A stretch of DNA of 64,000 nt, from NCBI RefSeq assembly GCF_018595675.2, contig NZ_CP092333.1, positions 3,558,001 through 3,622,000 on the forward strand. The letters run 5' to 3'. The notes under the pieces are model-generated. The model worked only from the letters and a program-made list of their open reading frames with translations. It had not been told where the DNA came from and searched no databases. The translations under genes were made by a program, and so were the position numbers. Below, piece after piece: positions 1-8,797 of the stretch. The stretch is from Flavihumibacter fluvii (GTDB lineage: Bacteria > Bacteroidota > Bacteroidia > Chitinophagales > Chitinophagaceae). Position 1 is the stretch's first letter, and every line of letters begins with the position of its first letter.

Positions 1-1085
1 TAACGATACGCAGAAGCACTCTCCCTGATCTGTTGCTGGTTCGAAGGCAGCGCTCCCAGCTCAGCACCCTGGAAATGGTTGGCACAAACAATATAATCCT
101 GTTGCGGATCATATACATCCAGTGAGTCGGGTGTCTTTTCAATGACCACCGCTTTGTTATCTGCAGCTGAACCAACGAGGAAGGATTCAGACACGAACAT
201 GTGGCGGCTGCGTGCGATCTGCAGGGCCTGCGCGATATTGCCGGCATATTGTAAAATCTCACGGGCAACCAGTGAAACGGGCGTTGCCGAGCCCGAAGGC
301 ATATCGGTCTTCGCTGCATTGATGGTAACCGTGAGTCCGGCATCATTCATCCCTGACACAGCACCGGTGAAGCCGCCCCAGGTTACGGTCATATAGCCAT
401 GGCCGTTAGTTGGCTTGAAGAAGGCCACGATCTTGTCTTCCGAAAATTTATCCCCTACATAAAAATCAAAATTACGGCCAATGATGAAGGCGCTATCTGC
501 AGAATGGCCACCCCAGGTGCCAAAAGAGGTACAGCCTACCAGTGCCATACTTTGCAGGGCATGGCCAATATCATGGGCGGCATGGTAATTCAAAATTCGC
601 TGGTAAGGCGAGCCGATATAATCATACTTGTCTGAAGCAGCCATCGACACGCCATAGATCTCGCGCTTGTATTCTTCTTTCACCTGGCTGGCCAGGTGGC
701 GGTTGAACCAGCCAATAAAATACTTCAGGAAATGCCGGTAAAAGGTTGAAGGGATCATCTTCTCGATCTGCGCGCTGAAATGGTCCTCCTGCCTTTGCAC
801 CAGTTCCCTGGTCAGCTTTCCATTGATCACGCCGCGTTCGAAATCATTCCCCTCTACATACAACTCGTATAAGCCGGACTTGCTTTTCCGGAACCAGTTA
901 TTGCCCAGGTAATAAAATCCAGGCGTCACTTCGGTGCGGTTTAATTGCGTTGCGGAACGGTCGGCAATCTCCGGTGGATCTACCTTCGATACCCTGTACA
1001 GGTATATAAACAGGATGACCAGCAGCAATAGGATAACACCCATTGTATAGCCCAACCACTTTCCTATTGTACGCAGTCTACGCAT
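1..1085 (-). CDS. C45-type Ntn-hydrolase / acyltransferase-like protein (3' end beyond window)
   Basis: The reading frame is open from an ATG at 1085 to the window edge (361 residues seen, no stop). A single membrane anchor lies at about residues 12-31, followed by a peptidase C45 / acyl-CoA:6-aminopenicillanate acyltransferase-like domain. The motif VGCTSFGTWG places the likely autoprocessing nucleophile at Cys185; downstream come the family-like stretches GRNFDFY and TINAAKT. Known members are self-cleaving amide hydrolases or acyltransferases. Its ATG overlaps the stop of the upstream FAD oxidoreductase by 8 bases (ATGCGTAG), so the two are translationally linked. C45 proteins are recurrent members of Bacteroidota flexirubin clusters, which fits the neighbours. 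The exact substrate cannot be told; an amide- or ester-forming or hydrolysing role on an acylated product is inference. Confidence 0.8.
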   Translation of the reverse strand, partial: MRRLRTIGKWLGYTMGVILLLLVILFIYLYRVSKVDPPEIADRSATQLNRTEVTPGFYYLGNNWFRKSKSGLYELYVEGNDFERGVINGKLTRELVQRQEDHFSAQIEKMIPSTFYRHFLKYFIGWFNRHLASQVKEEYKREIYGVSMAASDKYDYIGSPYQRILNYHAAHDIGHALQSMALVGCTSFGTWGGHSADSAFIIGRNFDFYVGDKFSEDKIVAFFKPTNGHGYMTVTWGGFTGAVSGMNDAGLTVTINAAKTDMPSGSATPVSLVAREILQYAGNIAQALQIARSRHMFVSESFLVGSAADNKAVVIEKTPDSLDVYDPQQDYIVCANHFQGAELGALPSNQQQIRESASAYR

Positions 1086-2592
1086 GTTTAATTTTTTCTA
1101 CCAGTTTCTCCAGGTCGGTAAAGATACCACAGGTGGATAGCGCGCTGATGGAGACGCCTAAAATACCATGCAACATCAGGTTCTGCCCGGTTAAACCCAG
1201 GTTCTTAATCCGGGTTGACGGTGAAATAAAAGTGCTGAACGGGTCTTTATAATCTTTGGCCACACCATACATCGACCCGTCTGTTGTGCCAATATAATCG
1301 CGGTAGGTCAAAGGTGTGGACGTGTACCAGGATGCAATACTATCGCGGATCCCCGGAAACCAGCGTTCTATAAAACTAATCAGGCGCTCCGCTTTCTGCG
1401 CCTTGAATTCTTCATAACCAGGTCCCCGGTCACCGGGCACTGCATCAGTATTGAAACTGTCTTTCCAGGCATCAAATTCCGATAAAGGCATATAGGTCAG
1501 CACACAGATCCCTTCGGCATATTCCGATGACCGCGTGTTCGCTGAAAAAAACATGCAGCAGGTCTGCGGCCATTGATCTTCTGCACAATGGATACCGCCC
1601 CAAACACCATCCTTTGCATGGATATAATAATTGTGCTTGTAATACGGGAAACTGTTTTTCTTCATCACCAGGTGCAATGTAAAGGATGAAATGCTGTTCT
1701 CCAGGTTGGCAATCCGCTTCCGGTACACCGGCCGCAGGACAGTACTATCAGTCATGGCCAGGGTCTGCTGGGGATGCAGGTTGGAAATAAACTGCTTGCC
1801 GGTTACTATTGTACCATCGGACAAATCAACATGGGTGATGCGTCCTTCGCTTTCCACGAACCTGGTAACCGTTGTATAATTCCTGATCTCACCCCCGTTT
1901 GCCCGGATCACATGGGCCAGGTGTTTCGTGATCTGTGAACCGCCATTGATGCATTTCCAGGAACTTTCAATATAGCTATTCGTGATCAGGGCATGTACAT
2001 AAAACGGGGATTTGTCTGCCTCGCCGGCATACAGGGTATTGTTGCCTGCCAGCACTTCCCGGAGGCGACTGTTCGCTGTTACAGATTCAATATATGTTTT
2101 CGTGTTGATCTCCAGCACATCACCTTTCTCTGCAAAACCATCGGCAATGCGCAGGTTATACATGGGAAACCTGCTGCATACTTCCTTCACTTTGTCGCAA
2201 TACCGGGTAATGTTTTCCCGCTCGCCCGGAAAGGCCGCAGCCAGTGTATCAATGAAGCGGTCATAGCCCTGTGCCAGGTCGTATTCCCTGCCATCCTCCA
2301 GGAAAACGATCCGGTCGAATACAGCTTCGTCCATCTGTTCCAATTTCAACACATCGATCAGGCCGATGTATTTGAAAATCTGGTGCAGGGTCTGACCCGC
2401 GGACAAGCCGCCGAGGTAATGAACCCCGCTGTCAAAAAGCACTTTATCGCGGGCAAAAGTTTGCAGGCATCCGCCGAGCTGCCGGTTTTTTTCCAGTATG
2501 CATACCCGATATCCTTCCCTGCTGAGTATGGCGCCGCAAAGCAACCCGCCCAGTCCACTTCCCACGATCACGATATCATACTCTGGTTGCAT
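1078..2592 (-). CDS. CrtI/CrtISO-like FAD-dependent oxidoreductase
   Basis: Protein of 504 residues from the ATG at 2592, which lies one base after the stop of the upstream fusion gene; a longer start at 2628 would overlap that gene by 35 bases and adds no recognisable sequence. The N-terminus carries a dinucleotide-binding fold (IVIVGSGLGGLLCG, then LEKNRQLGGC) typical of phytoene desaturase / carotenoid isomerase / retinol saturase-like enzymes. The C-terminal part (NLGLTGQNLMLHGILGVS) matches the second FAD contact of this superfamily. In flexirubin-type clusters such proteins are thought to act on the polyene chain, by desaturation or isomerisation; here that role is inferred from position. 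It is cytoplasmic or peripheral at the membrane. A carotenoid substrate is possible but no crtB- or crtE-like gene is visible. Confidence 0.8.
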   Translation of the reverse strand: MQPEYDIVIVGSGLGGLLCGAILSREGYRVCILEKNRQLGGCLQTFARDKVLFDSGVHYLGGLSAGQTLHQIFKYIGLIDVLKLEQMDEAVFDRIVFLEDGREYDLAQGYDRFIDTLAAAFPGERENITRYCDKVKEVCSRFPMYNLRIADGFAEKGDVLEINTKTYIESVTANSRLREVLAGNNTLYAGEADKSPFYVHALITNSYIESSWKCINGGSQITKHLAHVIRANGGEIRNYTTVTRFVESEGRITHVDLSDGTIVTGKQFISNLHPQQTLAMTDSTVLRPVYRKRIANLENSISSFTLHLVMKKNSFPYYKHNYYIHAKDGVWGGIHCAEDQWPQTCCMFFSANTRSSEYAEGICVLTYMPLSEFDAWKDSFNTDAVPGDRGPGYEEFKAQKAERLISFIERWFPGIRDSIASWYTSTPLTYRDYIGTTDGSMYGVAKDYKDPFSTFISPSTRIKNLGLTGQNLMLHGILGVSISALSTCGIFTDLEKLVEKIKHA

Positions 2593-2593
2593 C

Positions 2594-5500
2594 TTAATTG
2601 TCTTTTTGCGCCAATATGAAAATGACATTAGAGGTAAAGTTACTATCCTTTATTTCCCGGCAGTGAAAACCCCGGCTTTCCGCGATCGACCGGATAGCCG
2701 TAGCACTTAAAAAATATAACCTGTCCGTAGCTGTTTTATTGAAGCCCATGATCCGGGTGGAGAAAAATTCTGTCAGCCTTGTCCTTTCGTGCGCTTTGCC
2801 CATTTCACTGTTTCCTTCCCGGACAATGATCTTCCCGCCGGGTAACAGTTGCGACATGCACTTATCCAGCAGGCCTGCCTGTTGCGCCGGCTCCAGGTAA
2901 TGCAATACATCTGCAATGATCATGCAATCATAGTATTCATTCCCGAAATCCATGGCGTTACCATGGATAAAGCGGATCGAGGCATCCTTGCTGAAACAAT
3001 GGCTGGCCGTTAAGATCTTTTCCTCGTCATAATCGATCCCGGTTATCTCCCTTTCCCTGCCGGTGAAATGCAACATATAACTCATGGAGCCATACCCGCA
3101 ACCAATGTCCAGGATCTTACCCTGCAGCGGGACCTCTTCAATAAAAGCCTGGTAATTTTTCTCCAGTCCGGTTTTGATCCGCATGTACCATTCAACAGTC
3201 GGTCCTTTGTACAAATAATTTGCGAGCAGTTGTTTCCGGAACCAGGCCCCCTGTTCATACACCTGCCTTCTCTGCTGGTGGATGGCTTTAAACTGGCGGC
3301 TGATCGCTTTTGTTTGCGCTGCATAGCCCATACCAAAGCTGGTGTCGCCGGATTTTATCCGTGGTAATATTTCAACGATAATATGTCCGTCCTTCAATAA
3401 ATAATCCCCCTTCCCCATCGTGTAGCCGGTACCATGTAACATAACGGGAAGGATATCGGCCTGCAGTTGTTCCGCCAGGTAAAAGGCGCCTTTATGGAAC
3501 CTTTTCATTTCGCCATCAAGGGAACGGGTGCCTTCAGGGAAAACAGCAATGGAGTAGCCCTCCTTAAACCGTGCAGCCAGTTGCTCCAGGTTGTTTTCAA
3601 TGCCTTTGGCCACGGGGAAATAACCTGCCATCCGCACTACAAATCCAAAGACCGGCGAACGCCAGACCCAGTCATTGGTCATCAGGATGATCCTGGGGTT
3701 CAGCATGATAATCGATAATATATCCAGGAAAGACTGGTGGTTGCTGATGATGACAGCCGGTGTGCTGAATTGTTCATTGCCCGGATTGAGCACGGTCTTC
3801 TTCACATTGCCCATGATGTACATCAGGCTCCAGATGAATTTTGACAAAATAACGTGATAAATGTACCTGGCCTTTTCGCCTGCAAAGGGATTCAATACCA
3901 GTAAAAAGATCGCCACAATGGATAACAATATTGCGCCAATTGTAAAGTAGAGGAAGGCAAACACAGAAGTGAAAATGCTCCAGGCAGTTAGTGGTTGGCG
4001 TCCTTTGTCCGTGCGGCTGGTGATGAGGGCCCTGAACAGTACCGGGATCAATACCTGCGAGATCAGTACCACGCAAAAAATGCCGGTGATCGCGATCAGC
4101 GCAATACTGCGTAAGGAAGGATGTTTTGCAAAAATCAGTACGCCCAATCCGGCGATGGTCGTTATTGCCGATAACAGGATGGAGGACCGGAAAGAATCCA
4201 CATTATTCTTACCCGTTTTATATTCCTGCAATAAGCCATCCAGTGTAAATAAACTATAGTCGTCGCCGAGTCCGAATATCAGCGCAGAAATAATGATGTT
4301 TACGATATTGAAAGGAATGTGCAGCAAGGCCATGATACCCAGGATCCAGATCCAGGTGATGAGCATGGGAATGAATGCGATCAGGGTGAGTTCGATCCGG
4401 CCAAAGGACACCAGCAAGACGCTGAATACAATCAGTGCAGCCATCCAGCTGATGCTGTTGAAGTCTTTGCGGACCATATCCACCAGGCGGCTGGTAACGT
4501 ATTGCATATCCAATACCGTCACCTTATCCTGGCGGTCAAAAGCCGCATACACGGCTGCCTTATTTTCTGGAGTGGTCTTCACCATGGTCAGCACTTTCAC
4601 GGCCGTATCCTGGCGGAGGATATAATTATCCAGGAGGCCGCCGGTGATGTTTTTTTCCAGGGTATCCGCGACCGGGGTAAATCTTTTTTCCAGCATGGCC
4701 TTTACCGGTATAAAGGCCTTCGCGCTAAAGCCGATTTGTGCGCCTTCCTTTTGCAGGGTTTCCAGTAAACGAATTTGTTTTTCATTGGTCCAGTAGTTTT
4801 CCCAACGCCTGATACGAAGCTGTTGCAATGAATCAGATACCAGTATAGCCGAAGCCCCGGAGAATTTCCTGATAATGCCTTTTGCGGCCAGGCCATTCAA
4901 TTGGTCCACCACTTTTTCGTTGCGTTGAAGGGCGGCCTGCAGGTTTTTGCCGGAAGAGATAATATATACCGATTGCAGGGCAAAGGCATTCAGCTGGTTC
5001 ATCTCCTGTTCGGCGGTTTTAAGGGAAGCCGACATATAATTCATGCGGTTCATATCCGGCTCAAAGGCCACTTTCCCGGCATAGAAAGCGAAGAAAACGG
5101 TAAGTGCCAGGATAAGTCCGACCAGTATTTTATTAGCGGCAAATTTCTTCGTGGCAAAACGGTCGAGCCAGTTATGCCGGACGGGCAGGGATTTGTTTTT
5201 GCCGGTGATCAGTTGCGGCAGGAAAACCAGGGAAAAGATGGCGGCCCCAATTAAACTGATGGCCCCGAAAAGTCCAAGGTCGCGTAACATATCAGACTCC
5301 ACCCATTGCATGCATAAAAATCCACCGACCGTTGTGATGCTGCCGATGGTCATCGGGTGGCTGAGGTCGCGCAGCACCCTTTCCATATCCTGTTCATGCC
5401 GGAAGTGGTTCAGCACATGCAGGGAGTAATTAACGGCAATGCCCAGGATCACAGAACCTGTACCCAGGGCGATCACTGAAATAGAGCCTTTGAGCAGCGC

Positions 5501-6439
5501 AATACAGGCCAGCGCAAAGAGCGCCCCAAAAACCGCAGGCACCAGGGTCAATACAGGCGCTGATGCCCGCCTGAAATACAATGCCAGGAAAACAACCAGG
5601 AATAAAACGGTGATGCCCTGTGTTACCAGGGTATCTCTCCTAAGCTGCAAGGCGTTGCCCACAGCCACTGCTGTTCCGCCAAAATAGTGTGCCTGGATCG
5701 CAGGATGCAGTTGCTGGAGGCTATCGATTATATGATCCAGTCCAGCCAGGAAAATCGCATTCTTACCGGTATTATTTTTGGGGAAAGCCGGACTGATAAA
5801 CAGGATCGCTTTTTTGAGGTCACGCGTGAGGATATGGCTGTCATACAATTCAAATTGCTGGTCGAATTGCAACAACTGCAATTTCTTCAGGGCCAGGTTT
5901 GAAATGCCAGAGGGGTCTTTCGCGATAAACTGCTTTAGTGCCAGGCCGGCCGGGCCTGTAAGCGTGCGGAAATTCCTTTCCAGTGTGGATCTCACGCCAC
6001 CGGCTCCAATCAGCGTATCAATAGAGGCATAGTCGGATTCTTCCAGGAAAACCGGCAAGTGTTCATTGATAGTGGCCAGTAAGCCAATGCTGGCCTCGTC
6101 ATCAACCACGTGAGAAATATCAGCAATATAGGCCGGAAGGCCGGACTGGACAGCATTTGCCAATTCATCGGAAAACTGCACCAGGCTGTCCGGTTCTGTA
6201 AGGGTGGTATCTTTTACCGAGACCGTGATGATCATTTTATCCAGCAGTTTCGATTGCTGGAAGACCTCGTTCAGAGCCTGTGTTTTGTCGTCCTTAGGAA
6301 TGATACTGGTGATATCTTCTTCCAGGTGAATGCGGCTGGCGACAAGGGCGGGCAATATGAAAGCGGTACACAAAGCGCACCAGAAGAGCATCCGGTGTTT
6401 TTTGAAGAAGCGATGGACCAGCACGAAAATATTTTCCAT
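2594..6439 (-). CDS. MMPL/RND exporter fused to PlsC acyltransferase and SAM methyltransferase
   Basis: A 1281-residue three-part protein. Residues about 1-810 form an MMPL/RND-type exporter: an N-terminal helix, two large periplasmic loops (about 36-270 and 450-660) and two sets of membrane helices, with GIAVNYSLH (about 333) and GLGDDYSLF (723-731) in the helix-4-type positions. Residues about 870-1060 form a lysophospholipid acyltransferase, with the H-x4-D motif at His901-Asp906 and FPEGTRS at 967-973. Residues about 1085-1281 form a class I methyltransferase with SAM motif LDIGCGYGS (1110-1118) and an acidic GIDYDEE segment. Exporter, acyltransferase and methyltransferase activities all occur in aryl-polyene/flexirubin loci, usually as separate proteins or pairs. 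It starts 15 bases after the GT2 gene. I infer that it acylates, methylates and moves a lipid-linked polyene across the inner membrane; the domain reading is firm, the substrate is not. Confidence 0.88.
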   Translation of the reverse strand: MENIFVLVHRFFKKHRMLFWCALCTAFILPALVASRIHLEEDITSIIPKDDKTQALNEVFQQSKLLDKMIITVSVKDTTLTEPDSLVQFSDELANAVQSGLPAYIADISHVVDDEASIGLLATINEHLPVFLEESDYASIDTLIGAGGVRSTLERNFRTLTGPAGLALKQFIAKDPSGISNLALKKLQLLQFDQQFELYDSHILTRDLKKAILFISPAFPKNNTGKNAIFLAGLDHIIDSLQQLHPAIQAHYFGGTAVAVGNALQLRRDTLVTQGITVLFLVVFLALYFRRASAPVLTLVPAVFGALFALACIALLKGSISVIALGTGSVILGIAVNYSLHVLNHFRHEQDMERVLRDLSHPMTIGSITTVGGFLCMQWVESDMLRDLGLFGAISLIGAAIFSLVFLPQLITGKNKSLPVRHNWLDRFATKKFAANKILVGLILALTVFFAFYAGKVAFEPDMNRMNYMSASLKTAEQEMNQLNAFALQSVYIISSGKNLQAALQRNEKVVDQLNGLAAKGIIRKFSGASAILVSDSLQQLRIRRWENYWTNEKQIRLLETLQKEGAQIGFSAKAFIPVKAMLEKRFTPVADTLEKNITGGLLDNYILRQDTAVKVLTMVKTTPENKAAVYAAFDRQDKVTVLDMQYVTSRLVDMVRKDFNSISWMAALIVFSVLLVSFGRIELTLIAFIPMLITWIWILGIMALLHIPFNIVNIIISALIFGLGDDYSLFTLDGLLQEYKTGKNNVDSFRSSILLSAITTIAGLGVLIFAKHPSLRSIALIAITGIFCVVLISQVLIPVLFRALITSRTDKGRQPLTAWSIFTSVFAFLYFTIGAILLSIVAIFLLVLNPFAGEKARYIYHVILSKFIWSLMYIMGNVKKTVLNPGNEQFSTPAVIISNHQSFLDILSIIMLNPRIILMTNDWVWRSPVFGFVVRMAGYFPVAKGIENNLEQLAARFKEGYSIAVFPEGTRSLDGEMKRFHKGAFYLAEQLQADILPVMLHGTGYTMGKGDYLLKDGHIIVEILPRIKSGDTSFGMGYAAQTKAISRQFKAIHQQRRQVYEQGAWFRKQLLANYLYKGPTVEWYMRIKTGLEKNYQAFIEEVPLQGKILDIGCGYGSMSYMLHFTGREREITGIDYDEEKILTASHCFSKDASIRFIHGNAMDFGNEYYDCMIIADVLHYLEPAQQAGLLDKCMSQLLPGGKIIVREGNSEMGKAHERTRLTEFFSTRIMGFNKTATDRLYFLSATAIRSIAESRGFHCREIKDSNFTSNVIFILAQKDN

Positions 6440-6454
6440 AACTGCTGCGGGGAT

Positions 6455-7645
6455 CTATGTAGCGTGACCCGTTTTCCTTGAATACCGTTTTAAAAAAAAG
6501 TAAGCGATACAACCAATGGTGATCCCGGCTACAATGGCCAGGGTGATACTACCGGCTACATATTGCTGCAAATTATGCTGTACTGCAGACAAAGACAATT
6601 CTCCAGTTAAAGGAATGGCTTTGGCGTTATTACCCATCCAGGGAGCGCCGGCCAAAAAACTGCCATACAGGATAAAGGGAATCATGGGGGGGATGCTGAT
6701 ATTGGCTGCAGTGATCACCAGTGCTTTATTTAATTTAAAAACAAAGGCGAGGAAAATACCAACTATCAGCTGGAAGCCCCAGATCGGAATGATGCCCATG
6801 AAAATACCAAAGCCAATGGATAAGGATTTTCGTTCGGGTGATTGTCCGGGTTCCAATATTTTCCGCACCAGGTCCGCCCGTTTTTCCCTGGTGAACAAAG
6901 CGCGGAAAAAGTCCCGGGGTTTAATATACAGGAAGGCTATGAAAAAGAGGACGGTATTTAATAAGCTGATGCGGGTAAAATCCTTGAAAGGCCGGAAATG
7001 GGAAACCCTTTCAGCCGGTGGCGGGTAATACACATCCACCGGGACAAAGTTAACCCCGATGCCATGCCAGGCCGATCTTACGAGCACTTCCACTTCGAAT
7101 TCGTATTTACGGGTAAAGAAAGGGATGGAAGCCATTTCTTTTATGGGGTAGAGGCGGTAGCCGCTCTGGGTATCGGGCGCTTTGATGCCAGTAAAGAGCC
7201 AGAACCAGAAGTTGGAGAAGCGGTTACCGAAGCTGCTTTTGCCGGGAACGTTTTCCTGGTGCATATTCCGGGCACCGACAACAATGGATTTCGGGTGCAG
7301 GTCAATCTGGTCCAGTAAAACCGGGAGGTCAGACGCAAAGTGCTGGCCATCGGAATCGATGGAAATGGCGTAATTGTAGCCGGCTTTGCGGGCGGCGTCG
7401 AAGCCCTGGCGGAGGGCCCAGCCTTTGCCGCGGTTTTTTGGGTAGGAAACCACCTGGACCTGCGGGTAACGGGCAAGGACGGAAAGGGTATCATCGGTAG
7501 AGCCGTCGTTTACAACGATAATGTTATGGGTATAGGAAAGAACATCATCCAGGACGGCTGCCAGTGCGGATACATTATTATAAGTTGGTATAAGAACGCA
7601 GGTTTTGCGTGAGTCAAACCGGGTATGGTAGGTAGGCGCATCCAT
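6455..7645 (-). CDS. GT2 glycosyltransferase with C-terminal DUF2062
   Basis: Protein of 396 residues from the ATG at 7645; a TTG ten codons upstream is open but less likely. Residues about 10-240 are a GT2 (dolichyl-phosphate mannosyltransferase-like) domain: LIPTYNN, VVNDGSTDDT, and the metal/nucleotide site SIDSDGQH. The C-terminal 130 residues contain at least two hydrophobic segments and fit DUF2062 (FGIFMGIIPIWGFQ), a membrane domain often found fused to GT2 enzymes in flexirubin-type clusters. First visible gene of the leftward operon, followed after 15 bases by the exporter fusion. It probably transfers a sugar or acts on a lipid carrier at the inner membrane; the donor is unknown. 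Confidence 0.85.
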   Translation of the reverse strand: MDAPTYHTRFDSRKTCVLIPTYNNVSALAAVLDDVLSYTHNIIVVNDGSTDDTLSVLARYPQVQVVSYPKNRGKGWALRQGFDAARKAGYNYAISIDSDGQHFASDLPVLLDQIDLHPKSIVVGARNMHQENVPGKSSFGNRFSNFWFWLFTGIKAPDTQSGYRLYPIKEMASIPFFTRKYEFEVEVLVRSAWHGIGVNFVPVDVYYPPPAERVSHFRPFKDFTRISLLNTVLFFIAFLYIKPRDFFRALFTREKRADLVRKILEPGQSPERKSLSIGFGIFMGIIPIWGFQLIVGIFLAFVFKLNKALVITAANISIPPMIPFILYGSFLAGAPWMGNNAKAIPLTGELSLSAVQHNLQQYVAGSITLAIVAGITIGCIAYFFLKRYSRKTGHAT

Positions 7646-7690
7646 TCTGCCCGCAAATAACAAAAAAGAATACAATTGGTAATAATAAAA

Positions 7691-7719
7691 AAGGGACTGT
7701 CTACATCAGACAGTCCCTT
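7691..7719 (-). terminator. Rho-independent terminator of the glycosylasparaginase operon
   Basis: A perfect 12-base-pair stem (AAGGGACTGTCT / AGACAGTCCCTT) with a 5-base loop. On the minus strand the stem runs into six T residues followed by ATTATT, which is a classical intrinsic terminator 37 bases after the stop of the gene at 7756. It separates the GlcNAc-Asn operon from the flexirubin-like operon, so the latter should have its own promoter in the 45 bases before 7645. Confidence 0.9.
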
Positions 7720-7755
7720 GTAAAACCATAGGTTCAATGTGCTACTTACCAGAAA

Positions 7756-8787
7756 TCAGGTCAGGTAGGCCTTAGCCTCGTATATTTTTTCTTCCCGGTT
7801 ATTCTTAACGGAATATGTAAATCCTTTATGAATGGCATAGGCGCCATAGTTGCCTTTTTTATCTAAAGCCAGGAAGCCCACCTGCAGCGTCTTCGCCCTT
7901 TCAGGGTTACGCTTCACGATACGCTCCACCGCTTTTTTACAGGCTTTCTCCGGGGATAAACCCTGCCGCATCAGTTCTACCACGGTATGTGAACCACAGG
8001 TACGGATCACCTCCTCACCCAGTCCGGATGAAGTTGCAGCACCTACCTCGCCATCCACATAGAGACCCGCACCAATGATGGGGGAATCACCTACGCGGCC
8101 CCGCATTTTCCAGGCAGCACCACTGGTTGTACAGGCGCCACCCATTTTACCGGTATTGTCAATCGCCAGCATACCAATGGTATCGTGGTTATTGGGCCCG
8201 CCGGGTAATTGTTTGGGGTCAACCGGTTTGAACTGGTTCTCTATATTGATCACCGGTGCATAGAGTGATGTTTTCAGCCATTCCTTCCAGGCTTTTTCAG
8301 AAGCCGGGGTCAGCAGGTTCTCTTTCTGGAAGCCGTTGGCCAGGGCGAACTGCAGGGCGCCTTCGCCCACCAGCATCACATGCGGCGTTTTCTGCATCAC
8401 CAGTTTGGCAACAGAAATCGGGTGCATGATATGCTCCAGGAAAGCCACAGAACCACAGCTGAGGTTGGTGCCTTCCATGATGCAGGCATCGAGGGTAACC
8501 TTTCCATCGCGGTCGGGAAATCCGCCGTAGCCCACCGACTGGTTGGTCGGATCCGCTTCAGGCACCCTTGCGCCGGCTTCCACGGCATCAATTACATCAC
8601 CGCCGGTGCTTAAGAGTTTCCAGGCTTCGGCATTGGCAGCCTTGCCAAAATCCCAGGTGGAAATAACGACCGGATCATTGATCACCGGGGCAATATCACC
8701 AGCAACCGAGGCAAGGGCTTTGCGTTGCCACAATAAGGCAATGGCCCCGGCTACTGATGTTTGCAAAAATTTGCGACGATGCGACAT
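7756..8787 (-). CDS. N4-(beta-N-acetylglucosaminyl)-L-asparaginase (glycosylasparaginase)
   Basis: An Ntn-hydrolase of 343 residues that cleaves the amide bond between GlcNAc and asparagine once the glycan and peptide have been trimmed. The self-processing site is seen at NNHDTIGML, with Thr203 as the new N-terminal nucleophile; other family stretches are GYGGFPDRDG, TTSGAAWKMRGRVGD and GAGLYVDGEVGA. The N-terminus (HRRKFLQTSVAGA) is a twin-arginine-like signal, so the enzyme is probably exported to the periplasm. The gene begins 10 bases after the SusD gene and is the last gene before the terminator. Length and motifs are normal for the family. Context says that its substrate is what the SusC/SusD pair imports. 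Confidence 0.92.
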   Translation of the reverse strand: MSHRRKFLQTSVAGAIALLWQRKALASVAGDIAPVINDPVVISTWDFGKAANAEAWKLLSTGGDVIDAVEAGARVPEADPTNQSVGYGGFPDRDGKVTLDACIMEGTNLSCGSVAFLEHIMHPISVAKLVMQKTPHVMLVGEGALQFALANGFQKENLLTPASEKAWKEWLKTSLYAPVINIENQFKPVDPKQLPGGPNNHDTIGMLAIDNTGKMGGACTTSGAAWKMRGRVGDSPIIGAGLYVDGEVGAATSSGLGEEVIRTCGSHTVVELMRQGLSPEKACKKAVERIVKRNPERAKTLQVGFLALDKKGNYGAYAIHKGFTYSVKNNREEKIYEAKAYLT

Positions 8788-8797
8788 TCAATTATTT

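Noticed and set aside
1993-2619. Long antisense reading frame (about 208 codons) opposite the CrtI-like gene
   Set aside because: Its sequence has no recognisable domain, while the opposite strand encodes a well-conserved FAD enzyme. It is a shadow frame.
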